A stretch of DNA of 64,000 nt from an uncultured Maribacter sp. GTDB lineage: Bacteria > Bacteroidota > Bacteroidia > Flavobacteriales > Flavobacteriaceae. Below, one piece after another: positions 16,850-26,322 of this stretch. How positions within the stretch are numbered: the first letter of the stretch is position 1; the number at the start of each line of letters is the position of its first letter. Under the pieces are notes generated by a model. That model saw only the letters and a list, made by a program, of their open reading frames with translations, was not told the DNA's origin and did not search any database. The position numbers were made by a program, and so were the translations under genes. The stretch spans positions 540,743-604,742 of the forward strand of contig NZ_CANMTX010000004.1 in assembly GCF_947500985.1 (NCBI RefSeq). Reading direction: 5' to 3'.

Positions 16850-18154
16850 ATGGGTGCTATTGTTGCCATTGTAGGGAGACCTAATGTAGGAAAATCAACA
16901 TTTTTTAATAGATTAATTCAAAGACGTGAGGCTATTGTTGATGCCGTTAGCGGTGTTACTCGTGATCGCCATTATGGTAAGAGTGATTGGAACGGTAAAG
17001 AGTTTTCAATTATTGATACCGGTGGATATGTTGTTGGTAGTGATGATGTTTTCGAAAAGGAAATCGATAGGCAGGTTGAACTGGCAATTGAAGAAGCTGA
17101 TGCAATTATCTTTATGGTTGATGTTGAGACTGGGGTAACCGGTATGGATGAAGATGTAGCTAAATTATTAAGGCGCGTTAAAAAACCTGTTTTTTTGGCG
17201 GTCAATAAAGTAGATAATGCTAAGAGGGCAGAAGATGCTGTTGAATTCTACTCGTTAGGTTTAGGTGAATATTACACGCTATCTAGTATTAATGGAGGTG
17301 GTACTGGTGAGTTGCTGGATGATTTGGTTGAGAAATTACCAGAAGTTATAGAAGAAAAAAGTGAATTGCCAAGATTTGCAGTAGTAGGTAGGCCTAACGC
17401 TGGTAAGTCATCTTTTATCAATGCCCTAATTGGTGAAGATCGATATATCGTTACCGATATAGCTGGTACAACTAGAGATAGTATTGATACAAAGTATAAT
17501 AGATTCGGATTTGAATTTAATCTTGTAGATACGGCAGGTATTCGTCGTAAGGCAAAGGTGAAGGAAGATTTAGAATTTTATTCTGTAATGCGTTCGGTAA
17601 GAGCTATTGAACATTGCGATGTGTGTATTTTAATGTTAGATGCAACCAGAGGATTTGATGGTCAGGTAGAAAATATATTTTGGCTAGCTCAACGTAACCA
17701 TAAGGGAATAGTAATTCTTGTTAATAAATGGGATTTGGTCGAGGATAAAGAGACCAATACCATAAAGCACTATACTCAAAAAATTAAAAAAGCTATTGAG
17801 CCATTTACCGATGTGCCAATTCTTTTTGTATCTGTACTTACTAAGCAACGTATTTTTAAGGCAATTGAAACAGCTGTAGAAGTGTATAATAATCGTAATA
17901 AAAAGATTATTACCCGTAAGTTCAATGAAACCATGTTGCCAATAATTGAGAATTATCCGCCACCGGCATATAAAGGCAAATTCGTTAAAATTAAATTCTG
18001 TACGCAATTACCGACTCCGTATCCGCAGTTTGCATTCTTTTGTAACCTGCCACAATATGTGCGTGAGCCTTACAAGCGTTATTTGGAGAATAAGATTAGA
18101 GAGGAATACGATTTCACAGGAGTACCGATTACGGTATTTATGAGAAAGAAGTAA
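16850..18154 (+). CDS. der: GTPase Der (EngA), double G-domain
   Basis: 434 residues. Two tandem GTPase domains: the first with GRPNVGKST at the N-terminus and NKVD near 120; the second with GRPNAGKSS near 183, DTAGIRRK and NKWD. A KH-like C-terminal domain follows ([33 protein letters not shown]). Der is needed for 50S subunit maturation. It follows era and is followed by a strong intrinsic terminator at 18226-18273, so the era-der transcription unit probably ends there. Confidence 0.97.
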   Translation: MGAIVAIVGRPNVGKSTFFNRLIQRREAIVDAVSGVTRDRHYGKSDWNGKEFSIIDTGGYVVGSDDVFEKEIDRQVELAIEEADAIIFMVDVETGVTGMDEDVAKLLRRVKKPVFLAVNKVDNAKRAEDAVEFYSLGLGEYYTLSSINGGGTGELLDDLVEKLPEVIEEKSELPRFAVVGRPNAGKSSFINALIGEDRYIVTDIAGTTRDSIDTKYNRFGFEFNLVDTAGIRRKAKVKEDLEFYSVMRSVRAIEHCDVCILMLDATRGFDGQVENIFWLAQRNHKGIVILVNKWDLVEDKETNTIKHYTQKIKKAIEPFTDVPILFVSVLTKQRIFKAIETAVEVYNNRNKKIITRKFNETMLPIIENYPPPAYKGKFVKIKFCTQLPTPYPQFAFFCNLPQYVREPYKRYLENKIREEYDFTGVPITVFMRKK

Positions 18155-18225
18155 GTTGCTTTTGGACTTATGACTTGGGTGTTAGGGTTGAAGAGTAAAC
18201 TCTAATCTTCAGTGAGAGAAATAAG

Positions 18226-18273
18226 AAATGACCAAATATTTTGCGTAGCAGAATTATTTGGTCATTTTTTTTT
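18226..18273 (+). terminator. Intrinsic terminator of der
   Basis: A 13-bp perfect stem, AAATGACCAAATA (18226-18238) with TATTTGGTCATTT (18255-18267), 16-base loop, running into nine T residues. Confidence 0.85.
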
Positions 18274-18307
18274 AGTGTTAATTCGACAAACAATTACCCG
18301 CCCCTAA

Positions 18308-18343
18308 CCCCTCCCAGGAGGGGAACAGGTTCTGACTTGAATT
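18308..18343. repeat. Palindrome-headed repeat, copy 1
   Basis: 36-bp unit beginning with CCCCTCCCAGGAGGGG, then AACAGGTTCTGACTTGAATT. A second copy at 18431-18466 differs at one base (AACAGATTC). After each unit similar text ending TTTTAGATAA continues for about 15 bases. The palindromic head suggests a dispersed intergenic element. Confidence 0.8.
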
Positions 18344-18430
18344 ATTCATTTTAGATAAAGCAGGTTTAGTGATACTTGTAGAAATATTGCTCCCAGCACT
18401 CAACAATCTCAAAACAAAAAACGTAATCTT

Positions 18431-18466
18431 CCCCTCCCAGGAGGGGAACAGATTCTGACTTGAATT
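18431..18466. repeat. Palindrome-headed repeat, copy 2
   Basis: 35 of 36 bases identical to copy 1 at 18308-18343 and in the same orientation, 123 bases further on. The 87 bases between the copies hold no gene that I can support. Confidence 0.8.
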
Positions 18467-18513
18467 GAAAATTTTTAGATAATACTAACAAAGTAACTCT
18501 TCCGGAATAAAGG

Positions 18514-19308
18514 CTACCACCCTCCAGAAGCGCCGCCGCCGCCAAAGCCGCCGCCGCCGAAACCTCCTCCGAATCCACCGCCACCGAAGCTTCCGCCTCC
18601 GCCGCTACCGAATCCGCCACTAGAACCGCTTGAGCGACCCATGTTGCTGAGAATAATCATGTCCCACGGACTAAGACCGCCACGTCTTCTGCCGCCATTA
18701 CTATCATTGTCGTCATTTTTTCGACTCCAAAGAATGAAGAGGATTACCACGAATATGATAAATGGTAAAAGAGATGAAAATGGAGTGCCACTATTATCTC
18801 CAAAAGTTCTGTCTTCCTGAAATTCACCGGTTAAAACTTGAAAAATAACATCTGACCCTTTGTCGAGACCTCCGTAATAATCTCCGACTCTAAATTCAGG
18901 GAGAATTACATTTTCAATGATTCGTTTAGAAAGTGCATCGGTTAAAGAACCTTCAACTCCGTATCCGGTACTAATAGCTACTTTTCTATCGTTTTCTGCT
19001 AGAATAATGAGAATACCATTGTCCTTTCCTTCTTGTCCGATTCCCCATTTTTGACCCCAATTTGCACCTAGGTAATTAATGTTTTCCCCATTAGTGCTGG
19101 CAATAATAGTAACTACAATTTGAGTTGAGGTGCTATCTGAATAACGAACCAGTTTTTGGCTTAAAGCTACTTTTTGCTGATCGGTGAGAAGGTTTGTGTA
19201 ATCGTAAACACTGGTTTGTAGTGCTGGCTTTTCAGGTATTTGAAACTGGCTCCATGACGGAGTGCACCAAAGAAAAAGAATTACAAGGCTAACCTTTAGA
19301 TATCTCAT
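18514..19308 (-). CDS. TPM-domain membrane protein with Gly-rich tail (YgcG-like)
   Basis: 264 residues: a signal peptide (1-20, ending SWSQF); a TPM domain (about 30-165) with VYDYTNLLTDQQKVALSQKL, NGILIILAENDRKVAISTGYG and ALSKRIIENVILPEFR; a single membrane helix (about 182-198, LLPFIIFVVILFILWS); and a tail of nearly pure Gly with Ser/Phe from about 228 to the end. TPM proteins (Psb32/YgcG) are often encoded with LemA, as here. The Gly-rich end is typical of the family and lies on the cytoplasmic side if the signal is cleaved. The start overlaps the upstream TPM gene by 20 bases. The biochemical role is unknown. Confidence 0.88.
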   Translation of the reverse strand: MRYLKVSLVILFLWCTPSWSQFQIPEKPALQTSVYDYTNLLTDQQKVALSQKLVRYSDSTSTQIVVTIIASTNGENINYLGANWGQKWGIGQEGKDNGILIILAENDRKVAISTGYGVEGSLTDALSKRIIENVILPEFRVGDYYGGLDKGSDVIFQVLTGEFQEDRTFGDNSGTPFSSLLPFIIFVVILFILWSRKNDDNDSNGGRRRGGLSPWDMIILSNMGRSSGSSGGFGSGGGGSFGGGGFGGGFGGGGFGGGGASGGW

Positions 19309-19726
19309 TGCTTAATTCGTTGGTGTCATCTGATTGCCAAGGAAAATGACTATTTAATTCTTCGCCAGCTTTTAATACGCCAGCAACGAGACCGTCTTTA
19401 AACGCTCCTTTTTCAAAATGTGCTTGAATGCTATTTTTAGTAGTTTGCCAAAAGTCTTTAGGTACCACATTGTCAATTCCTTTGTCACCGCATATAACAA
19501 ACTTTTTATCGGTGACGGCAACGTAAATTAATACGCCGTTTTCTTGCTTGGTGTTATCCATTTTTAATAAATGAAAAACCTCTTTAGCGCGCTCGTAATG
19601 ATCTTTACGAGTGTGCCCTTCAATATGTACCCTGATTTCACCAGAAGTATTCTTTTCCGCTTTAAGAATAGCATTTACTACCTCTTGCTCTTCTGTTGCC
19701 GTTAAAAAATCTTCTACTCTAGACAT
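19289..19726 (-). CDS. TPM-domain protein, soluble
   Basis: 145 residues, no signal peptide or membrane segment. It is a shorter TPM domain with LTATEEQEVVNAILKAEKNTSGEIRVHIE, QENGVLIYVAVTDKKFVICG and FKDGLVAGVLKAGEEL. The companion gene downstream (18514-19308) has the same fold with a signal peptide and helix, so the pair may come from a duplication and act on opposite sides of the membrane. It starts 6 bases after the lemA-family gene and overlaps the next gene, so it is part of one operon. Function unknown. Confidence 0.85.
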   Translation of the reverse strand: MSRVEDFLTATEEQEVVNAILKAEKNTSGEIRVHIEGHTRKDHYERAKEVFHLLKMDNTKQENGVLIYVAVTDKKFVICGDKGIDNVVPKDFWQTTKNSIQAHFEKGAFKDGLVAGVLKAGEELNSHFPWQSDDTNELSNEISKG

Positions 19727-19732
19727 AAGATA

Positions 19733-20332
19733 TTATTCGAAATCAAAATCTACATCAGGTGCATCTTCTGAACCGGCATCTGCTTTGTAGTAAGCTAGCT
19801 CATCAAAATTGAAAATACCTGCCAATATAGAATTAGGGAATTTTTTAATGTGAAGGTTGTAAGGTTCTACAGTAGCGTTGAATCTATCTCTTGCTACATT
19901 TATTCTGTTCTCTGTACCTTCTAATTGTGATTGTAGCTCTAGAAAGTTCTGATTAGATTTTAAATCAGGGTAGCGTTCTACAGTTACCAATAATTTACTT
20001 AATGCACCACTTAGTCCGCTTTGAGCTTGGTTGAATTGTGCTAGTTGCTCAGGTGTAATATTAGTAGGGTCAATGCTAACCGATGTTGCTTTTGCTCTTG
20101 CTTCGATAACATCTGTTAATGTGCCTCTTTCAAAATCGGCAGCACCTTGTACTGTTTTTATAAGATTACCTATTAAGTCGTTTCTACGTTGGTAGGCACT
20201 TTCTACATTTGCCCAAGTCTTTGTAGATGTTTCTTTTAATGCAACAGCAGTGTTGTTGAAACCAACGCCCCACTGGTATAGTCCGAATGCTATGACGGCA
20301 ATGACGATTAATGCAATTAGTCCTTTTTTCAT
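19733..20332 (-). CDS. LemA family protein
   Basis: 199 residues. An N-terminal membrane segment (3-21, GLIALIVIAVIAFGLYQWG) is followed by the long helical LemA fold with NNTAVALKETSTKTWANVES, YQRRNDLIGNLIKTVQG and NVARDRFNATVEPYNLHIKKFP. LemA proteins present a helical bundle outside the cytoplasmic membrane; the acidic C-terminus (DAPDVDFDFE) is typical of Bacteroidota members. It lies upstream of two TPM genes in a tight operon and 10 bases after the MerR gene. The LemA/TPM combination is widely conserved but its function is not established. Confidence 0.92.
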   Translation of the reverse strand: MKKGLIALIVIAVIAFGLYQWGVGFNNTAVALKETSTKTWANVESAYQRRNDLIGNLIKTVQGAADFERGTLTDVIEARAKATSVSIDPTNITPEQLAQFNQAQSGLSGALSKLLVTVERYPDLKSNQNFLELQSQLEGTENRINVARDRFNATVEPYNLHIKKFPNSILAGIFNFDELAYYKADAGSEDAPDVDFDFE

Positions 20333-20342
20333 AATGGTTGTG

Positions 20343-20672
20343 TTATAACTGGTCTTTAATTTTATTTAGTTCTGCTTTAACGCGTTCTAATTTTTGAATA
20401 ATATCAAAATTAGAAAGTGTTTTCTGCTTTTCTTCTTTTAAATGTGTTTTGGCACCATCGAGAGTAAAACCTCTTTCTTTTACCAAATGATATATTAATT
20501 GAAGATTTTTAATGTCTTGGGGAGTGAATTTTCTGTTTCCCTTCGCATTTTTTTTAGGTTGAAGCACGTCGAATTCTTTCTCCCAAAAACGAATTAGTGA
20601 AGCGTTTACGCCAAAGGCACGGGCGACCTCGCCAATACCATAATATCTTTTTTCAGGGAGTTCTATCTGCAT
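20343..20672 (-). CDS. MerR-family transcriptional regulator
   Basis: 109 residues. The N-terminal winged helix-turn-helix reads RYYGIGEVARAFGVNASLIRFWEKEF and then KGNRKFTPQDIKNLQLIYHL; the rest is a helical dimerisation stretch ending KAELNKIKDQL. It has no effector domain and no cysteines, so it is unlikely to sense metal. The start codon shares one base with the stop of the M23 peptidase gene (TAATG), so translation is coupled. In this context it may govern the LemA/TPM genes or cell-envelope functions; the target is not evident. Confidence 0.9.
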   Translation of the reverse strand: MQIELPEKRYYGIGEVARAFGVNASLIRFWEKEFDVLQPKKNAKGNRKFTPQDIKNLQLIYHLVKERGFTLDGAKTHLKEEKQKTLSNFDIIQKLERVKAELNKIKDQL

Positions 20673-21649
20673 TAATCCAGAGATTGGTTTTCTTGATTAG
20701 CGAATTTCAACATGTTTTCGAATTCTTCTGGCGATAAACTGCCATAGTAGAAATTCATAGGGTTGATTCTATCATTGTCTTTCCATACTTCATAATGAAG
20801 GTGTGGAGCTTCTGAGCGACCTGTGCTTCCTACGAAACCTATTAAATCGCCTCTTTTTACTTTTTGTCCTTTCTTAACATTGTATTGGCTTAAGTGAGCA
20901 TATAGACTCAAATATCCATATCCATGTTCAATACGAATATGTTTTCCGTAGCCAGATGAGTTATTGTCAGCTCTAGTTATTTTACCATCACCTGCGGCAT
21001 ATATAGGGGTGCCTTTTGGAGCGGTAAAATCCATACCATAATGCATTTTTCTAGCCTTTGTAAAAGGATCTGAACGCCAACCATAACCAGAAGCCATACG
21101 TTTTAGGTCTTCATTGTTGATAGGTTGAATAGCCGGTATCGACATTAATAATTTTTCTTTTTCCTCTGCTAGTTTGGTAATTTCATCCAATGATTTAGAT
21201 TGAATGGCCATTTGCTTTTTAATGATATCTAGTCTCTTTGTAGTAGAAACGATCATTTCAGAATTATTAAAACCTTCTAATGATTTATATCGGTTTATAC
21301 CACCAAAACCAGCTTTACGCTGTTCGTCTGGTATTGGGTTAGCTTCAAAATATAGACGGTAAATATTGTTGTCACGGTCTTCGATATTACCTAGAACCTC
21401 TTCAATTTGTTCCATTTTCTTGTTCAAAAGCTCGTACTGTAGTTCATAATTTTTGACTTCACGAGATAAAGAAAGTTCCCTTGGTGTATTGACTAAGTTG
21501 GTGTTTAGCAGAAGGATAAGTGCCAAAAAACCAAAAAGGCATGAGCCCAAAATAAAGAAGGCTATATTTCTATAACGTTTAGATTTTTCGGGTTCTATTT
21601 TACGGTACGACAGCGTGTCTGGGTCGTAATAGTATTTTACCTTAGACAT
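20672..21649 (-). CDS. M23-family peptidoglycan endopeptidase, membrane-anchored
   Basis: 325 residues: a short cytoplasmic N-terminus, one membrane helix (about 28-48), a coiled-coil-rich middle (about 55-180) and a C-terminal LytM/M23 domain. Zinc ligands are seen in HYGMDFTAPKGTP (H and D) and HLHYEVWKDNDRINP (HxH), so the site looks complete and active, not degenerate. Such proteins cleave peptidoglycan cross-links or activate amidases at division. It is the first gene of a leftward operon with merR, lemA and two TPM genes, divergent from alaS across 105 bases. Confidence 0.93.
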   Translation of the reverse strand: MSKVKYYYDPDTLSYRKIEPEKSKRYRNIAFFILGSCLFGFLALILLLNTNLVNTPRELSLSREVKNYELQYELLNKKMEQIEEVLGNIEDRDNNIYRLYFEANPIPDEQRKAGFGGINRYKSLEGFNNSEMIVSTTKRLDIIKKQMAIQSKSLDEITKLAEEKEKLLMSIPAIQPINNEDLKRMASGYGWRSDPFTKARKMHYGMDFTAPKGTPIYAAGDGKITRADNNSSGYGKHIRIEHGYGYLSLYAHLSQYNVKKGQKVKRGDLIGFVGSTGRSEAPHLHYEVWKDNDRINPMNFYYGSLSPEEFENMLKFANQENQSLD

Positions 21650-21754
21650 GAATGTTATTTATCCTATTTTTGTTTTTTCAATTATTAGGGAACAAACAAA
21701 TATAAAGATAGTTTTATATAAACCGTTAAAATTTGTAAAAGCTTAGCATTTTAG

Positions 21755-24370
21755 ATGAATTCCAAAGATACAAGAACTCAATTTCTGAATTTTTTCAAAG
21801 GTAAAGAACACAAAATAGTGCCTTCTGCACCAATGGTCATTAAAGATGATCCGACCCTGCTTTTTACAAATGCGGGCATGAACCAGTTTAAAGAATACTT
21901 TTTAGGTATAAGTCAGCCTAAAAGCTCTAGAGTTGTAGATACCCAAAAATGTTTGCGTGTAAGTGGTAAGCATAATGATTTAGAAGAGGTTGGTAAAGAT
22001 ACCTATCACCACACCATGTTCGAGATGTTAGGTAACTGGAGTTTTGGCGATTATTTTAAGGAAGAAGCCATTACATGGGCATGGGAGCTATTGACCGAGG
22101 TTCTTAAAATTGATAAAGACAGTTTATATGTTTCTGTTTTTGAAGGAAGTGAAGATGCGGATCAATTAGAATTAGATACAGAAGCTTTTGAGCTTTGGAA
22201 AAGTATTGTGCCTGAAGATAGAATTATCATGGGTAACAAGAAGGATAATTTTTGGGAAATGGGCGATCAAGGTCCGTGCGGACCATGTTCAGAGATTCAT
22301 GTAGATATTCGTTCTAAGGAAGAAAAAGCAAAAGTTTCGGGTGCAAGTTTGGTAAATCAAGATCACCCGCAGGTGGTAGAAATTTGGAACCTTGTATTCA
22401 TGCAATACAACCGTAAAGCAGATGGGTCGTTAGAAAGTTTACCGGCGAAACATGTAGATACCGGTATGGGTTTTGAGCGTTTGTGTATGGTTTTACAGGG
22501 AGTTCAATCGAACTATGATACAGATATATTTACACCGTTAATTCGTGAAATAGAAACTATTACAGGTTCCGATTACGGTAAAAATGAGGAAATTGATATC
22601 GCTATTCGTGTTATCAGTGATCATATACGTGCCGTTTCGTTTTCAATTGCAGATGGCCAGTTGCCAAGTAATACCGGTGCAGGCTATGTGATAAGAAGAA
22701 TATTGAGAAGAGCCGTACGTTACGGATTCACATTTTTGAATACCAAAGAACCCTTTATGTTCCGTTTGGTAAATGTGTTGACAGATTCTTTAGGAGATGC
22801 ATACCCAGAATTGAAAAATCAAAAGCAATTAATTGAAAACGTAATTAAAGAAGAAGAACATTCTTTCTTGAAAACGTTAGATCAAGGATTGTTGTTATTG
22901 GATACGATTATAAAAAATACCGAAGGTAAAACAGTTGATGGTGGTAAAGCTTTTGAGTTGTATGATACTTTTGGCTTCCCTATAGATTTGACTGCTCTGA
23001 TTCTTAGTGAAAAAGGATATCAATTAGATGAAGCGGGATTTGATGAAGCTATGCAGCAGCAAAAAAATCGTTCAAAATCGGCATCAGTAGTTTCAAAGGA
23101 AGATTGGGAAGTTTTACAGGATGATAACGAACAGGAGTTTGTTGGTTATGATATGCTAGATGTTGAAGTGAAAATCACCAAATACCGTAAAGTAGTTTCA
23201 AAAAAAGACGGAACACAGTTTCAGTTGGTTTTCAATCTAACTCCGTTCTACGCAGAAGGTGGTGGTCAAGTAGGGGATAAAGGATATTTAGAAGATACCA
23301 ATGGCGATGTCGTGTATATTACCGATACTAAAAAAGAGAATAATGAAATTATTCACTTTGCGAAGAACCTACCTAAACATTTAGATGAGAGTTTTAAAGC
23401 GGTAGTAGATAAAAAACAACGTAGCAGAACAGAAGCCAACCACACTGCAACACACTTGTTACACCAAGCTTTAAGAGAGATTTTAGGAAATCACGTAGAG
23501 CAAAAAGGTTCAGCTGTACATTCTAAACACTTACGATTCGATTTTTCTCATTTTTCTAAAATGTCGCCAGAAGAATTACAGGAAGTAGAAAATTTTGTAA
23601 ACGCACGTATAGACGGGCATTTACAACTTCAAGAAGAAAGAAATGTACCAATGAAATCTGCAATTGAAGATGGTGCCATGGCATTGTTCGGTGAAAAATA
23701 TGGCGATTCGGTAAGAACAATACGTTTTGGTCAATCAATAGAATTATGTGGTGGTACACACGTAAAGAATACTGGCGATATCTGGCAATTTAAAATTAAG
23801 TCAGAAGGTGCTGTAGCTGCTGGTATTAGAAGAATTGAGGCGATTACAGGCGACGCAGTTAAAGATTTGCATGTAGATAATGATAAGTTATTGTCGAAAA
23901 TAAAAGTTGTTCTTGGTAATACTCAAGACCCTGTAAAATCGGTTTCAAGTCTTCAAGATGAAAATAGCAGTCTTAAAAAGCAAGTGGCCGAATTGTTGAA
24001 AGACAAAGCGAAGAACTTAAAAGGAGATTTACTATCTGAACTTAAGGAGGTAAACGGAGTTCAATTTCTAGCAAAAAAGATAGATTTAGATGCTGCCGGT
24101 ATAAAAGATTTATGTTTTGAAATGGGTGCTAATAAAGATAATTTGTTTTTGCTGTTCGGTACCGAGCAAAATGGGAAAGCATTATTGTCTTGTTATGTAT
24201 CTAAAGAATTAGTGGCTTCTAAAAATTTGAATGCAGGTACTATTGTTCGCGAACTTGGTAAATATATACAAGGTGGCGGTGGTGGTCAACCCTTCTTTGC
24301 AACTGCAGGTGGTAAGAATCCGGCAGGTATAGAAGAGGCATTGGCGAAGGCTGAAGGCTATTTGGGGTAA
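21755..24370 (+). CDS. alaS: Alanine--tRNA ligase
   Basis: 871 residues, the normal full length. Class II core with [17 protein letters not shown] and [23 protein letters not shown]; a second additional domain with the editing-site motifs [11 protein letters not shown] (HxxxH) and CGGTH; and a C-terminal DHHA1 domain ending [18 protein letters not shown]. Charges tRNA-Ala in the cytoplasm and clears Ser-/Gly-tRNA-Ala. Divergent from the M23 gene. No intrinsic terminator is evident after it; a weak dyad TCAGTT/AACTGA is at 24404-24420. Confidence 0.98.
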   Translation: MNSKDTRTQFLNFFKGKEHKIVPSAPMVIKDDPTLLFTNAGMNQFKEYFLGISQPKSSRVVDTQKCLRVSGKHNDLEEVGKDTYHHTMFEMLGNWSFGDYFKEEAITWAWELLTEVLKIDKDSLYVSVFEGSEDADQLELDTEAFELWKSIVPEDRIIMGNKKDNFWEMGDQGPCGPCSEIHVDIRSKEEKAKVSGASLVNQDHPQVVEIWNLVFMQYNRKADGSLESLPAKHVDTGMGFERLCMVLQGVQSNYDTDIFTPLIREIETITGSDYGKNEEIDIAIRVISDHIRAVSFSIADGQLPSNTGAGYVIRRILRRAVRYGFTFLNTKEPFMFRLVNVLTDSLGDAYPELKNQKQLIENVIKEEEHSFLKTLDQGLLLLDTIIKNTEGKTVDGGKAFELYDTFGFPIDLTALILSEKGYQLDEAGFDEAMQQQKNRSKSASVVSKEDWEVLQDDNEQEFVGYDMLDVEVKITKYRKVVSKKDGTQFQLVFNLTPFYAEGGGQVGDKGYLEDTNGDVVYITDTKKENNEIIHFAKNLPKHLDESFKAVVDKKQRSRTEANHTATHLLHQALREILGNHVEQKGSAVHSKHLRFDFSHFSKMSPEELQEVENFVNARIDGHLQLQEERNVPMKSAIEDGAMALFGEKYGDSVRTIRFGQSIELCGGTHVKNTGDIWQFKIKSEGAVAAGIRRIEAITGDAVKDLHVDNDKLLSKIKVVLGNTQDPVKSVSSLQDENSSLKKQVAELLKDKAKNLKGDLLSELKEVNGVQFLAKKIDLDAAGIKDLCFEMGANKDNLFLLFGTEQNGKALLSCYVSKELVASKNLNAGTIVRELGKYIQGGGGGQPFFATAGGKNPAGIEEALAKAEGYLG

Positions 24371-24445
24371 TGCTACCATCTATAAGATGATAATAATAAA
24401 ACTTCAGTTGAATTAACTGATGGATTTAATTAATACGATATTTTT

Positions 24446-25297
24446 ATGAAAAAGTATATCATCTTATTGCTCATTATTTCGTCTTGTAACCTTTCAGATA
24501 AAAATCAAGATGGTGTTGAGAGCTCTGGTACAGTGGAATCAAACATCTTAACTGGTATAGACTCAATTCATATTAGGGAGTATGTTGAAAAATCATTTCA
24601 AACTCCGTTGCATTCTCTAGAGCATCAGCAGTATTTAGATTCTGCCCTTACAATAGATCCGGCAAATGCTTGGCTTTGGCAGCAAAAAGCAATGCCGTTA
24701 TATAAAGCTAGAAAGTATCAATTAGGTAGACCATTTTTAGAAAAGGCTGTTGAGTATGCCCCTGAAAAATATTTAGATTACAGTGGTTTTATGAGATGTA
24801 TTTTCTCAAAAGACTACCTAAAATCTATAACTGAATTCATGAGAGCAAAAAAAGAATACGGTGATGGCTATGTAATGGATCATACCTATAATTTTTATAT
24901 TGGGCTAGATTACCTTCAATTAAATAAATTCTCTAAAGCCAAAGAATTCTTGTTGCTTAGTAAAGAGCAGCAGTTTCACGATTTCCCTAATGACACGCCG
25001 CAAGAAGCCTGTCACTACTTAGATTGGTATTATTTGGGTATTGCAGATTTTGAATTGGGTAATTATGAAGAGGCGATTACTTCTTTTGATATGTCTTTGA
25101 AAGTATATGAAAATTTTGCCGATGCACTTTATTTTAGAGGTAGAAGTATGACCAAATTAGGAAATGTAGAAGGTGCTGAATGGGAGAAAAAAGCCTTTGA
25201 AAATGGAAAAAATACTATAAATGAGGATAATGTTATTTATGAAATTTATCCATATCAAGTGTTTCATAAGTTAAACGAGAGTGTACGACCTAAATGA
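24446..25297 (+). CDS. TPR-repeat lipoprotein
   Basis: 283 residues. Lipoprotein signal with lipobox ISSC (Cys near 14). Helical TPR-type pairs are visible from about residue 60: SALTIDPANAWLWQQKAMPL, YNFYIGLDYLQLNKFSKAKE, WYYLGIADFELGNYEEAITSF and FADALYFRGRSMTKLGN. TPR lipoproteins act as scaffolds for envelope complexes. The stop overlaps the start of the GSCFA gene (ATGA), so the two are coupled. No enzyme motif; function unassigned. Confidence 0.85.
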   Translation: MKKYIILLLIISSCNLSDKNQDGVESSGTVESNILTGIDSIHIREYVEKSFQTPLHSLEHQQYLDSALTIDPANAWLWQQKAMPLYKARKYQLGRPFLEKAVEYAPEKYLDYSGFMRCIFSKDYLKSITEFMRAKKEYGDGYVMDHTYNFYIGLDYLQLNKFSKAKEFLLLSKEQQFHDFPNDTPQEACHYLDWYYLGIADFELGNYEEAITSFDMSLKVYENFADALYFRGRSMTKLGNVEGAEWEKKAFENGKNTINEDNVIYEIYPYQVFHKLNESVRPK

Positions 25298-26238
25298 ATC
25301 TCTTAACCAAAATACCATTGTCGAAATCTGAAAATCCAATTGATTATTCAAGTCAGTTGTTACTTTTGGGTTCTTGTTTTTCAGAGAATATTGGGGCTAA
25401 ACTAGAATATTTTAAATTCCAGGGATTACAGAATCCGTTTGGTATTTTGTTTCATCCTTTGGCAATTGAAAAACTCATTCAAAAGTCTGTTCATCAAGAG
25501 GTGTTTACTGAAAAAGATGTGTTCCATGAGAATGAGCAATGGCATAGTTTCGATGCACATTCTTGCTTAAGTAATCCATCCAAAGAAAAAATTATTGACG
25601 ATTTAAATGATGCCGTACAAAACACTACTGCGCAACTAAAAAAAGCAAGTCACATCATTATCACTTTAGGTACTGCTTGGGTATATCGTAATAATGCGAG
25701 TGAAAAAGTTGTTGCCAATTGTCATAAAGTGCCTCAGGTAAATTTCAATAAAGAGTTATTGAGTGTCAATGATGTTAAACAAAGTTTACAACGTACTATT
25801 GAAATGGTGCAATCGATAAACCCCGCTGTTCAATTTATATTCACCGTATCGCCCGTTCGGCATTTAAAAGACGGCTTCGTAGAAAATCAATTAAGCAAAT
25901 CGCATTTAATTTCTGCTATTCATAACGTTTTAGAGGATAATAAAATCTCATATTTTCCTAGTTATGAACTTATGATGGATGAGCTTCGAGATTATCGTTT
26001 TTATGCAAAAGATATGATTCACCCTAACGAAGTAGCAATAGATTATATCTGGGAGAAATTTTGCGAAGTATGGATTGCTTCAAATGTTTATCCTACTATG
26101 AAAAAGATTGAAAAAATACAAAAAGGGATTCTTCATAAACCCTTCAATGATAAATCAGAACAACATCAGAAATTTCTTTTAAAACTAAATGTGTTGAAAT
26201 CTGAAATTCATAAAGAATATCCAGACCTTGTTTTCTAG
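25294..26238 (+). CDS. GSCFA domain protein
   Basis: 314 residues. The naming motif is clear near the N-terminus, LLLGSCFSENIGAKLEYF, followed by NPFGILFHPLAIEKLI and, later, HIIITLGTAWVY, FIFTVSPVRHLKDG and KDMIHPNEVAIDYIWEKF. GSCFA resembles SGNH/GDSL esterases: the Ser in GSCFS and the Asp/His pair in the C-terminal DMIHP would be the catalytic group. No signal peptide. Coupled to the TPR lipoprotein. Substrate unknown; a hydrolase on acylated sugars is only a guess from the fold. Confidence 0.9.
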   Translation: MNLLTKIPLSKSENPIDYSSQLLLLGSCFSENIGAKLEYFKFQGLQNPFGILFHPLAIEKLIQKSVHQEVFTEKDVFHENEQWHSFDAHSCLSNPSKEKIIDDLNDAVQNTTAQLKKASHIIITLGTAWVYRNNASEKVVANCHKVPQVNFNKELLSVNDVKQSLQRTIEMVQSINPAVQFIFTVSPVRHLKDGFVENQLSKSHLISAIHNVLEDNKISYFPSYELMMDELRDYRFYAKDMIHPNEVAIDYIWEKFCEVWIASNVYPTMKKIEKIQKGILHKPFNDKSEQHQKFLLKLNVLKSEIHKEYPDLVF

Positions 26239-26322
26239 TCTAATTAAGAACTTTGTCGAATTTTTTTAGGCTTGGATATTAATACTATAGTTTTTTCAGT
26301 ACTTTCCAGTTTTACGTCCAAT

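Noticed and set aside
18308..18466. Possible CRISPR array
   Set aside because: There are only two repeat units, no regular spacers, no cas genes, and the repeat begins with a perfect palindrome more like a REP-type element.
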